A stretch of DNA of 12,396 nt from Candidatus Dadabacteria bacterium (GCA_026709745.1 JAPOSJ010000098.1:1-12396); one strand, 5' to 3'. Positions 1 through 7,285 are shown, counted from the first letter of the stretch. Notes: a model not told the origin generated them from the letters alone. Numbers and translations: made by a program.

Positions 1-252
1 CTTTACAAAAACTATGAGAAGCAGTACCACTATGGGACTCAGGTCTATGGAGCCAATGGGAGGAATATATCTTCTGGCAAGACCCAGAACTGGTTCCGTA
101 GCCGAGTAAAGAAATCTTACTATCGGATTGTAGGGATCGGGGTTCACCCAAGAAAGTATCGCCCGTCCCACAATAATCCATATATATACGCTAAGCAGTA
201 TGTCCACCACTTCCGCTATGGCCCTTAATAAATTGTCTCCTACTATTTCCAT
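1..252 (-). CDS. yggT: YggT family membrane protein (3' end cut by window)
   Basis: Reading the minus strand from ATG at 252 gives 84 open codons up to the window edge. A GAGGAGG ribosome-binding site lies just upstream, inside the end of proC. The product has the YggT layout: a first hydrophobic segment at about residues 14-30, then the signature GRAILSWVNPDPYNPIVRF (49-residue spacing to the next helix), a TEPVL segment, an RRYIPPIG turn and a second hydrophobic helix starting near residue 70. YggT proteins are small integral membrane proteins of roughly 90-100 residues, or double that. They are usually found beside yggS and proC, and their role is poorly defined (linked to osmotic tolerance and cell division in some bacteria). 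Only one base separates the proC stop from this start, so translation is probably coupled. The gene is partial only because the window ends; I see no sign that it is broken. Confidence 0.85.
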   Translation of the reverse strand, partial: MEIVGDNLLRAIAEVVDILLSVYIWIIVGRAILSWVNPDPYNPIVRFLYSATEPVLGLARRYIPPIGSIDLSPIVVLLLIVFVK

Positions 253-253
253 C

Positions 254-1081
254 TCATTCCTCCTCTTCTGAAAGTTCTAAAGAACGGTTGGTCGCGGACT
301 CTACGGCGGATATAACCGCAGCCCGGAAACTGGCACGCTCAAGGGAATGAATCCCACTTGCCGTAGTACCCCCGGGCGATGTTACCATATCCTTTATCTC
401 GGCGGGGTGCCCTACGCCTTCCTGAATCATTTTGGAAGTACCGAGAACAGTCTGCGCTGCAAGTTCAATGGCAAGCTTCCTTGAAAGTCCCATCTTGACT
501 GCGCCGTCGCTTAATGCCTCTATAAACATTGACACAAATGCAGGACCGCTTCCGGAAATGGCAGTAACGACATCCATCAGTTCCTCGTTCTCAAGACGGA
601 AGGCTTTCCCCAAAGACCCGAAAATCTTGATAACAAACTTTTCTTCTTCTTCCGAAAAACTCTCGGCGAAATAAACGCAGGAAGCTCCTTCGAGCACAAG
701 GCTGGGGGTGTTGGGCATAACCCGCGCAAGCTTTATTTCTCTTCCGATAAGTTTCTTTATGAAAGAATGTCTCACCCCGGCAGCGATCGACACGTAGAGC
801 TTGTCTGTGGTGGCGACGTTTCGAACTTCTCTGCAAACATGAGATAGCACCTGAGGCTTGACGGAGAAAATCGCCACATCCGAGTTCATAACCGTTTCAC
901 TGTTATCGGGAGTGGTGAAAACCCCGTAACGAGACGACATGTAGGAGAGTCTTTCGGGATCAACGTCCGAGAGCGTTATGTCCCTTTTCTTAAAACTACC
1001 AGAGGAGAAAAGTCCCCTTACCATAGCCTCGGCCATGTTTCCCGCACCTATAAAGCCTACTCTTTTCATTTTAAGACTCAC
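254..1081 (-). CDS. proC: Pyrroline-5-carboxylate reductase
   Basis: ProC reduces 1-pyrroline-5-carboxylate to L-proline with NAD(P)H, the last step of proline synthesis, in the cytoplasm. The N-terminal Rossmann fold shows the dinucleotide loop GFIGAGNMAEAM (about residues 9-20) and the family's SVKPQ stretch. The C-terminal catalytic and dimerisation domain shows AISGSGPAFV and the diagnostic TSPGGTTASGIHSLE block. At 275 codons the length is typical. The start is uncertain. GTG at 1081 has a GGAG six bases upstream and overlaps the yggS stop by one base (TAGTG). An in-frame ATG at 1069 begins MKRVGFIG, closer to the usual ProC N-terminus, but has a weaker ribosome site. The gene sits between yggS and yggT on the same strand, the commonest neighbourhood for proC, and is very likely co-transcribed with both. 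Confidence 0.95.
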   Translation of the reverse strand: MSLKMKRVGFIGAGNMAEAMVRGLFSSGSFKKRDITLSDVDPERLSYMSSRYGVFTTPDNSETVMNSDVAIFSVKPQVLSHVCREVRNVATTDKLYVSIAAGVRHSFIKKLIGREIKLARVMPNTPSLVLEGASCVYFAESFSEEEEKFVIKIFGSLGKAFRLENEELMDVVTAISGSGPAFVSMFIEALSDGAVKMGLSRKLAIELAAQTVLGTSKMIQEGVGHPAEIKDMVTSPGGTTASGIHSLERASFRAAVISAVESATNRSLELSEEEE

Positions 1082-1764
1082 TAGGATCTCCGACCGAAAA
1101 GCGCGGTTCCTACCCTGAGAAGCGTGGCTCCTTCCTCGATCGCTACCTCGAAATCACCGCTCATACCCCTCGAAAGCTCCTGCATGCCGGGAAACTCTTT
1201 CGCCACACTGTCTCTCATCTCTCTTAACTCCGCAAACCAAGGCCTGCTCATCTCGGAATCCTCAAAATAGGGCGGCATAATCATAAGTCCTTCAAGCGAA
1301 ACGTTAGAAAACCTAGAAGCGTTCTCAAGAAAGCGCCGAAGATTGCTCTCCTCTATCCCGTTTTTGCTCTCTTCCCCGCCGTTTATCTCCACAAGTGCAC
1401 GCACACAGACGCCGGAAGCCTCTGCCCTTTTATCAAGTTCCTCAACAAGCGCCATGTTGTCAACCGCGTGCACAAGGTCCACCTTACCCACGACATATTT
1501 CACCTTGTTTCTCTGTAAAGCCCCAACGAAATGCCAGCTAAGTTCCCTGGCACAGCCAGAAGCCTCTTTCTGCTTGTCGCGAAGTTCCTGAGCGTAGTTC
1601 TCCCCGAAATCTCGAAGCCCCAAGCGGGCTGCCTCAAGAATTAACTCAAGAGGAAATTTCTTGGAGACTGCCACCAGCACCACCTCATGTCGACCCCTTC
1701 CTGACCTGCGACATGCTTCCCCGATTCTCCGTTCCACATCTTCTATTCTTTCTTTAAATCTCAT
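1081..1764 (-). CDS. yggS: YggS/PLPBP family pyridoxal-phosphate homeostasis protein
   Basis: This is a single-domain PLP-binding protein with an alanine-racemase-like TIM barrel. It is thought to buffer free pyridoxal phosphate and affect amino-acid and keto-acid pools rather than catalyse a known reaction. The PLP lysine is visible in VAVSKK (Lys35). Other family hallmarks follow in order: FGENYAQEL, WHFVGALQRNK, the glycine-rich GLMIMPP turn (family form usually GLM-IPP), LSRGMSGDF, then AIEEGATLLRVGTALFG, which binds the cofactor phosphate. The length of 227 residues is normal. ATG at 1764 has only a weak upstream purine stretch. The gene starts 96 bases downstream of the large secreted-protein gene on the same strand, with no convincing terminator between them, so read-through from that gene is possible. 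Its stop overlaps the GTG start of proC by one base. Confidence 0.94.
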   Translation of the reverse strand: MRFKERIEDVERRIGEACRRSGRGRHEVVLVAVSKKFPLELILEAARLGLRDFGENYAQELRDKQKEASGCARELSWHFVGALQRNKVKYVVGKVDLVHAVDNMALVEELDKRAEASGVCVRALVEINGGEESKNGIEESNLRRFLENASRFSNVSLEGLMIMPPYFEDSEMSRPWFAELREMRDSVAKEFPGMQELSRGMSGDFEVAIEEGATLLRVGTALFGRRS

Positions 1765-1860
1765 GCAGACCGCACAGTTACCCTATCCGAGACAAAAACA
1801 GGTTCGGGAAACAAAAATCTTGCCATGGCTTGTTTACTTTTCAAAACCAGCGTCGTCGTA

Positions 1861-4350
1861 TTACTTCTTTGCAAAATGGTTTTTAAGAAAAACCGCCGAA
1901 AATAGCACTGAGGCTGCCAAAAACAGGTTAAGAAAACTACCTTTGGCGTTACCGCTAGTTGAAACAATCGCGCATCCATCATCGCCACTCGCCTGGGGAT
2001 GATATCCTGATCCAATGATGAGTTTCTCACCCCCGAAAAAGTCTGGATCGCTGAAACTCACAACATAGCTTAACTTCGGCACATCTCCTGGGGCTATGCC
2101 TTCTTCGTTTGTCGCCGGAACTTCGTCTGTAGGATCATCCCACAGATACTCCACAAACTCCCCTTCGTGCTCACCCTTGTCCTTAAGGGCGTTCACTATC
2201 AGTTCGCCAACATTGTCTCCGTTACCATCTACAACATCTAGAGTTGAGTTTTCAAGGGCAGGTGAATTACCGTTAAAAAACACGAGCTTGTCTTCCGTCA
2301 TGATAAACAGATAGACGGCCTTGTATGTCCATGGCAGTTCTCTCCAACAGTTGCGTATGGTCGCAAGCTTTGCGGGAGTCTGTCCGACTTCCTCCACCTG
2401 CTGCGTTAAATGCTTTCTGAATTCTCCCACAAAGCCCTTGAGAGTATCTCTATCTGTAACCTTGTTGGCGGTTACACCCTGCTTGAAATAGGGTTCCTCG
2501 TTAATTATTTCGCTTACGAAGTAAGGGCATTCTATATCGTCAAAACTTACGTCATCAACATGGTGCAGACCACCAACGAGTATGAGTTCGCTTTTCCAGA
2601 CTGGATGCTCAAATTTAACGGCACAGGTCACCCTGTTTTCATTGTTTAGGACATATTCAACGCAGCCTTCTTCATCAGCTTTCGCTATGAGTTTCGCAGC
2701 TTCTGAACCCTCTGAAATATCCAGGGTTCCATTCTGCGCCCCAGGGTAATGAGGATGAGTATAGATTGTTCCTTTCTCATCTATCGCCATGAGATATACG
2801 GTGCCGTTTTTCCAGTCCCCTCCATCCATGGTCAGGCTTCTCTCAAACTGTATGTTGTCGTTTGGGTCGTCTATACCTTCCCAGTGCACCTTTGCGTGCA
2901 GAACAAACTCCTTCATCTTACTTTCATCCGCCACCGTGACATCCACGGCAGTTACTTCATAAACGTGGTTATCATTATGGGCCGAGGCCGTGTTAGGAAT
3001 TGAGAGAAAAACAGATGCTGCCAATGCACATACAAGGAAGGCTGACGATCCGCTTCGCGAACAGATTTCCTTTTTTCTCGAGCATTTTTTTAGGAAACCT
3101 GTCGGGAGCAGGAACATGATTATAATCAAAAAATTGAGCGCAGCGTTTCGGGGAGCATGCGGGCTTCCCGCGATCGCACATCCGTCATCATCACTCTGCT
3201 CGGGATAAATCCCCGAACCCCAGATGACACGTCCTCCTGTGGGAAGCCGGGTCGCAACAACATAGCTCAACTTCGGCACATCTCCTGGGGCTATGCCTTC
3301 TTCGTTTGTCGCCGGAACTTCGTCTGTAGGATCATCCCACAGATACTCCACAAACTCCCCTTCGTGCTCACCCTTGTCCTTAAGGGCGTTCACTATCAGT
3401 TCGCCAACATTGTCTCCGTTACCATCTACAACATCTAGGCTTTTATTCTCAAGGCTTGGAGTATTGCCGTTTAGAACGACCAGCTGGGTACCTTCAGTCA
3501 TGGCGAAAAGATAGACGGAATCGTTTTTCCAAGGAAGCACTCTGAAACAGCTAAGAGAGTTAACAAAAGCTGTTATGCCCATACTGGCCACAAAGCGGTC
3601 ATAGAATCGGGCTGTCTCTTCTACAAATTTCTTAAGCGTATCTCTGTCCACCACGTCGGCGGCACTCGTTTCGGAAGCATAATAGGGACACCTGAGACCG
3701 GAAAAAGAGAGGTCAGAAAAATTATGGTCAAGCCCCGCAACTAGGACGGCTGGAAATGGTGGATCCTGATAATCAAGGTCAGAAGAAGCTATGCACGCCG
3801 CCCTATCGTCACCCTCAAAGATGTAATCAAAGCATGCAACTCCCTCTTTGCTCTCTCCAAGCCTGCTCTCCTCATCCATTAATCCATTCCTGAGCCGCTC
3901 CATTGGATTATAGGTGTTAAGCGTTCCTCCCTGGGCGAGCGGGTAACGCGGATGGGGAGTCTGTATCGTGCCGTCTGTGCCCATACGAAATATATATATG
4001 TTCTCGTCTGTGTTCTGCCAGTCTCCGTCTGGATCATCAATACGCTGGAGAAAGGGTGCGAGACCCGTGCGATAATCCACCAGTTGCTTCATGTGAGCCT
4101 TTGCGTGCAGTATGAGCTTCTGCATCTGGTCCATATCACCGGCCGTGACATCCTTTGCGGTTATGCTGTCGGCATCATGGTTGTTTTCGCGTCCCAGGCG
4201 AATCGGGATATCGGTATAATCATGGGCGAGCAGCAAAGCTTCGGAAGAGAAAAAAATGAGTAATGACAGCATACAGAATGCAGCTGCTTTTCCCACATTT
4301 ACAAAAATTTTGTTGACAGAAAAACTTTTTTCTTCAGAATGCGTTTTCAT
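1861..4350 (-). CDS. Secreted tandem Cache-domain protein, apparent in-frame fusion of two precursors
   Basis: The 829-residue product is two homologous halves, each a complete secretory precursor. Half A has a signal peptide (hydrophobic core about 22-41, likely cleavage before AHD at 42-44), Cache-like module A1 (about 62-225), module A2 (about 230-385), then DDDGCAIAG (387-395), a hydrophobic helix (403-419) and basic KKCSRKK (421-427). Half B repeats this: signal-peptide-like stretch (436-457, ending TASA), modules B1 (about 465-612) and B2 (about 625-785), then GDDGCAIV (789-796), a helix (804-822) and a basic end. Cache_2-type features include GDWKNGTVYL, THPHYPG and, in A2 and B2, EFVEYLWDDP, PKLSYV and WGSGIY or IGSGYH. 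Each half keeps four cysteines (173/563, 186/576, 221/608, 268/668). No kinase, chemotaxis or cyclase domain is present. ATG at 4350 follows AAGGAG with good spacing. The likely site is the cell surface or periplasm. I infer ligand binding; the ligand is unknown. Confidence 0.85.
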   Translation of the reverse strand: MKTHSEEKSFSVNKIFVNVGKAAAFCMLSLLIFFSSEALLLAHDYTDIPIRLGRENNHDADSITAKDVTAGDMDQMQKLILHAKAHMKQLVDYRTGLAPFLQRIDDPDGDWQNTDENIYIFRMGTDGTIQTPHPRYPLAQGGTLNTYNPMERLRNGLMDEESRLGESKEGVACFDYIFEGDDRAACIASSDLDYQDPPFPAVLVAGLDHNFSDLSFSGLRCPYYASETSAADVVDRDTLKKFVEETARFYDRFVASMGITAFVNSLSCFRVLPWKNDSVYLFAMTEGTQLVVLNGNTPSLENKSLDVVDGNGDNVGELIVNALKDKGEHEGEFVEYLWDDPTDEVPATNEEGIAPGDVPKLSYVVATRLPTGGRVIWGSGIYPEQSDDDGCAIAGSPHAPRNAALNFLIIIMFLLPTGFLKKCSRKKEICSRSGSSAFLVCALAASVFLSIPNTASAHNDNHVYEVTAVDVTVADESKMKEFVLHAKVHWEGIDDPNDNIQFERSLTMDGGDWKNGTVYLMAIDEKGTIYTHPHYPGAQNGTLDISEGSEAAKLIAKADEEGCVEYVLNNENRVTCAVKFEHPVWKSELILVGGLHHVDDVSFDDIECPYFVSEIINEEPYFKQGVTANKVTDRDTLKGFVGEFRKHLTQQVEEVGQTPAKLATIRNCWRELPWTYKAVYLFIMTEDKLVFFNGNSPALENSTLDVVDGNGDNVGELIVNALKDKGEHEGEFVEYLWDDPTDEVPATNEEGIAPGDVPKLSYVVSFSDPDFFGGEKLIIGSGYHPQASGDDGCAIVSTSGNAKGSFLNLFLAASVLFSAVFLKNHFAKK
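2061..2241. repeat. Direct repeat, copy 1 (module B2 of the Cache protein)
   Basis: This block matches 3258-3438 base for base except at 2071 (T here, C at 3268), with 170 consecutive identical bases from 2072. The spacing is 1197 bases, exactly 399 codons, so both copies are read in the same frame. They encode residues 704-764, identical to 305-365. The flanking parts of the two halves are far more diverged. Confidence 0.97.
3258..3438. repeat. Direct repeat, copy 2 (module A2 of the Cache protein)
   Basis: This is the partner of 2061-2241, with one mismatch in 181 bases. It encodes residues 305-365, from the LDVVDGNGDN loop through PKLSYVV, the most characteristic part of the Cache-like fold. 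Identity stops abruptly at both ends: 3439 onward no longer matches, and upstream of 3258 the sequences differ. This is the pattern left by gene conversion or a very recent local copy. Confidence 0.97.
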
Positions 4351-4366
4351 CGTTATCTCCTTGGAT

Positions 4367-4398
4367 TTTTATCGCACCATCATTTTATCGCACCATCA
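4367..4398. repeat. Tandem 16-bp repeat in the leader of the Cache-protein gene
   Basis: Two perfect head-to-tail copies of a 16-base unit (minus strand TGATGGTGCGATAAAA) occupy 4367-4382 and 4383-4398, immediately before the AAGGAG ribosome site at 4362-4357. A TATGAT box lies just upstream on the minus strand at 4414-4409, without a clear -35 partner. The repeat could be a protein-binding site or simple slippage; the sequence does not decide. Confidence 0.8.
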
Positions 4399-4553
4399 TG
4401 AGGAGTTTATCATAATTCCTTTCTGATTGTAATTTCCAGAAGCGGTGAAACCAGCTTGTCCGGACGCACACGACTGCGGATAGGGGAATAGCTGCCACAT
4501 AGAGAGACTTGAAAACGAGCCTTCGGTGTATACACTCATCGCATCAACTCAAA

Positions 4554-5396
4554 ATGGAATTCAGAAAACTTTATCTGCAGGGGAAAAAAAGTTTCGAGGA
4601 AAACGGTTTCGAGTGCCCGGACATAGAGGCCAGAGCCATACTCGCTCAGAGTCTCGGTACAGATCCGCTTGAGATCTACGCCCACCCGGAAAGAAGTGTG
4701 GACCCCGGAAGAGCACAGGTATTTGAAAGGCTTATTCAAAGACGCCTCTCAGGTGAACCTCTCGCGTATGTTACAGGAAGGCGTGAGTTTTACTTAAGGA
4801 ACTTTTCAGTGACACCGGACGTTCTCATACCAAGACCTGAAACCGAAACGCTCGCGGAACTCGCAATAGAAACCGCGCGGCGGATGAACAGTCCCCGCGT
4901 CCTTGATCTCGGCACGGGAAGCGGGTGTCTCGCCATAACGCTGTACACCGAAACTCAGAACTGCGAGATTTTCGCCTCCGACGTGTCAGCGGCGACTCTT
5001 TCGGTAGCGGCGCGAAACGCAGGGGCCCATTGCGCACGCGTCCGTTTTGTGAACTCGGATCTTCTCGGCTGCTTTGCAAAATCCTCGTTTGATATGATAA
5101 TTTCCAACCTGCCATATGTTTCCGGGGCAGAATACGCAAAGCTTCCAAGAGAGATAAAACACTATGAACCCCTCTCGGCACTTCTGGGCGGAGAAGATGG
5201 ACTTTCGTGCATAAAGAAAGCAGTGGACTCAGCTCGGGAAGTTCTGCGCGAAGGAGGATTTCTGCTACTTGAAATCGGATCCGGGCAGGCTAAGGATGTG
5301 GAGAGACTGATAGGCAAAAACGGTTTTTCGGATATAAGCTTCAGAAACGATACGAGTGGTATAAAAAGGGTGGTGAAAGCAACTTGGAGAAAATAA
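4554..5396 (+). CDS. prmC: Peptide chain release factor N5-glutamine methyltransferase
   Basis: PrmC (HemK) methylates the glutamine of the GGQ motif in release factors RF1 and RF2 using S-adenosylmethionine, which aids translation termination. From ATG at 4554 the protein has 280 residues, normal for the family. An N-terminal helical substrate-binding domain (about 1-75) is followed by the Rossmann-fold methyltransferase. Visible motifs are IPRPETE (92-98), the SAM loop DLGTGSGC (108-115), SNLPYV (174-179) and the family's YEPLSALLGGEDGL. The usual catalytic NPPY is NLPY here (Leu176). The frame is open back to a TTG at 4509, but the extra 15 residues do not look like a PrmC N-terminus and neither start has a strong ribosome site, so I chose ATG 4554. 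The gene heads the prmC-murA-hisG operon and overlaps murA by 13 bases. prfA, its usual upstream neighbour, is not next to it. Confidence 0.92.
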   Translation: MEFRKLYLQGKKSFEENGFECPDIEARAILAQSLGTDPLEIYAHPERSVDPGRAQVFERLIQRRLSGEPLAYVTGRREFYLRNFSVTPDVLIPRPETETLAELAIETARRMNSPRVLDLGTGSGCLAITLYTETQNCEIFASDVSAATLSVAARNAGAHCARVRFVNSDLLGCFAKSSFDMIISNLPYVSGAEYAKLPREIKHYEPLSALLGGEDGLSCIKKAVDSAREVLREGGFLLLEIGSGQAKDVERLIGKNGFSDISFRNDTSGIKRVVKATWRK

Positions 5397-6643
5397 TAAT
5401 AGAAGGAAAAACCAGGCTCTCAGGAGAAATAAAGGTAAGCGGCGCTAAAAATGCCGTACTCCCGATAATGGCCGCCTGCATACTCAACGACGGGGAGAAT
5501 ACTATCTCGAACGTGCCGGATCTGGCAGATGTCCGAACAATGATCAAACTCCTTGAAACCCTGGGCGCAAAATGCGAATACTCAGACGGGGAACTTCTCA
5601 TTGACTCAAGCGCCATCAGGAGCTATAAAGCACCATATGAACTTGTAAAGACGATGAGGGCTTCGGTATTGGTTCTGGGACCCCTAGTCGCGAGGTTTAG
5701 AAAAGCGGAGGTTTCTCTCCCAGGGGGATGCGCAATAGGTGAAAGACCAATAGATCAGCACATAAAGGGGCTGCGCATCCTGGGAGCGTCGGTACGCCTT
5801 GAAGACGGCTACGTGAGCGCCTCCGCGAAAAAGCTTGAAGGAACCACCGTTCCCTTCGACCTGTCGACCGTGACGGGAACCGAGAACATAATGCTGATTG
5901 CAAGCGTCTGCGAAGGGGAGACGGTAATCCTAAACGCCGCCTGCGAGCCTGAAGTTGTGGACCTCGCAAACGCGCTCAATCTCATGGGAGCAAAAATAGA
6001 AGGAGCAGGAACAGATATAATAACGATAACGGGTGTAAGCTCGCTTGGAGCGCTTTCGGACTACACAGTGATGCCGGATAGGATAGAGGCGGGAACCCTG
6101 ATGATAGCCGGGGCTCTTAACGAAAGCAATCTTACTATAAACGGCTGCAGGTTTGAGCACCTCGGAGCACTTTCAGGAAAACTGCTTCAGACAGGAGCCT
6201 GGATCGAGAAAAACGGAGACTCATCTATAAGGGTGAAGGGTGCGGCAGAGATAAGAAGCATAGATTTCTCAACCCTTCCATATCCCGGGTTTCCAACTGA
6301 CATGCAGGCCCAGATGATGATACTGATGTGCTTAGCGGACGGAATGAGCGTTATAACGGAGAATATATTTCCACAGAGATTCATGCATACCGCAGAACTA
6401 CGGAGAATGGGGGCGGACATAAAGCTTGTCGGAAACAGCGCAGTTGTAAGGGGAGTGCGAGAGATTAAGGGTGCCCCTATAATGGCAAGCGACCTCCGGG
6501 CAAGCGCGTCGCTCGTGCTGGCTGGCCTTTGCGGCACGGGGAAAACGGAAGTGTCAAGGATCTACCATCTTGACCGGGGATATGAAAAACTTGATGAGAA
6601 GCTGCGATCCGTGGGAGCCAGCATCTGGAGGGAAAAAGAATGA
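5384..6643 (+). CDS. murA: UDP-N-acetylglucosamine 1-carboxyvinyltransferase
   Basis: MurA transfers enolpyruvate from phosphoenolpyruvate to UDP-GlcNAc, the first committed step of peptidoglycan synthesis, in the cytoplasm. The 419-residue length is standard. Key residues are in place: Lys22-Asn23 in SGAKNAVLPI, the loop cysteine Cys116 in GGCAIGERPID (the fosfomycin-reactive position, Cys115 in E. coli), the catalytic aspartate Asp306 in FPTDMQAQ, Arg372 in DLRASASLVLAG and Arg398 in HLDRGYE. A cysteine rather than aspartate at 116 predicts fosfomycin sensitivity of the enzyme itself. The start is TTG at 5384, set by a perfect match to the usual MurA N-terminus (catalytic Lys and Asn fall exactly at 22 and 23) and a GGTGAAAG ribosome-site candidate. 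The start lies inside the end of prmC (13-base overlap), and the stop overlaps hisG as ATGA, so all three genes are coupled. Confidence 0.97.
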   Translation: MEKIIIEGKTRLSGEIKVSGAKNAVLPIMAACILNDGENTISNVPDLADVRTMIKLLETLGAKCEYSDGELLIDSSAIRSYKAPYELVKTMRASVLVLGPLVARFRKAEVSLPGGCAIGERPIDQHIKGLRILGASVRLEDGYVSASAKKLEGTTVPFDLSTVTGTENIMLIASVCEGETVILNAACEPEVVDLANALNLMGAKIEGAGTDIITITGVSSLGALSDYTVMPDRIEAGTLMIAGALNESNLTINGCRFEHLGALSGKLLQTGAWIEKNGDSSIRVKGAAEIRSIDFSTLPYPGFPTDMQAQMMILMCLADGMSVITENIFPQRFMHTAELRRMGADIKLVGNSAVVRGVREIKGAPIMASDLRASASLVLAGLCGTGKTEVSRIYHLDRGYEKLDEKLRSVGASIWREKE

Positions 6644-7257
6644 TCACCATAGCAACGCCCAGGGGAAGGTTGCTTGAGGAAACTGTCGAGCTTTTCCAAA
6701 GAGCCTCAATAGAAATAACGGAGATAATCAAGGACTCGAGAAAACTTATATTCGAATTCAAACAGGCGGGAATTAAACTGCTTATAGTGAGACCCACCGA
6801 CGTCGGTTCTTATGTTGAGTACGGGGCCGCGGACTGCGGAATAGTGGGGAAGGACACCCTTATTGAGCAGGACTGCAATCTTTATGAACCTCTTGATTTG
6901 GGAATAGGAAAATGCAAGATGGTGGTAGCAGCTCCGAAGGGGTTTGGAAAATCGAGCAAGGCCTCTCTGCGCATAGCAACCAAGTATCCGAAGATCGCAA
7001 GCGATTTCTACAACAGAAAAGGCATAACAACGGAAGTTATAAAGCTTTACGGTTCAGTTGAGCTGGCGCCGATAGTAGGTCTTTGCGACGCAATAGTGGA
7101 TCTTACTGCAACCGGGGAAACTCTGAAGAAGAATGACCTTGAGATAGTGGAAGTGGTAGAGGAGATAAGCGCGAAGTTCGTCGTTAACAAAGTGAGCTTG
7201 AAGATAAAGTCAAGAGAAATAAAGGATCTGATCGTACGGCTTGAAAAGGCAAGATAA
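6640..7257 (+). CDS. hisG: ATP phosphoribosyltransferase, short form
   Basis: HisG condenses ATP with PRPP to form phosphoribosyl-ATP, the first and regulated step of histidine synthesis. The protein starts ITIATPRGRLLEETVELF, typical of the family, contains DCGIVGKDTL and RIATKYP (111-117), and carries the PRPP-binding loop DLTATGETLKKN (154-165). At 205 residues it is the short form (HisG-S): it lacks the C-terminal regulatory domain of long HisG and in known cases works with HisZ, a histidyl-tRNA-synthetase-like subunit. No hisZ is in this window. ATG at 6640 overlaps the murA stop by four bases (ATGA), so translation is coupled. The murA-hisG adjacency is conserved in some deltaproteobacteria, as far as I recall. 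Downstream, 28 bases separate the stop from the end of the convergent radical SAM gene, with no obvious terminator. Confidence 0.95.
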   Translation: MITIATPRGRLLEETVELFQRASIEITEIIKDSRKLIFEFKQAGIKLLIVRPTDVGSYVEYGAADCGIVGKDTLIEQDCNLYEPLDLGIGKCKMVVAAPKGFGKSSKASLRIATKYPKIASDFYNRKGITTEVIKLYGSVELAPIVGLCDAIVDLTATGETLKKNDLEIVEVVEEISAKFVVNKVSLKIKSREIKDLIVRLEKAR

Positions 7258-7285
7258 AGATTCCTTCTCCCATCGTTTGTACACA

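Noticed and set aside
1761..2030. Open minus-strand frame of 89 codons whose stop overlaps the yggS start as ATGA, including a possible 21-codon leader from ATG 1826
   Set aside because: Most of it is an out-of-frame reading of the end of the Cache-protein gene. The short inner ATG has no ribosome site and the peptide has no recognisable feature. The ATGA overlap is probably chance.
2993..3181. 62-codon minus-strand frame across the junction of the two Cache-protein halves, considered as evidence of a frameshift
   Set aside because: Shifting frame by one base at the A-run removes the clear signal-peptide reading (CALAASVFLSIPNTASA) and yields no sensible protein. The uninterrupted in-frame reading is better supported.
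2096..3514. Two near-identical plus-strand frames (2096-2314 and 3293-3514)
   Set aside because: They are antisense readings of the duplicated 181-bp block; their similarity is explained by the repeat, not by a gene family.
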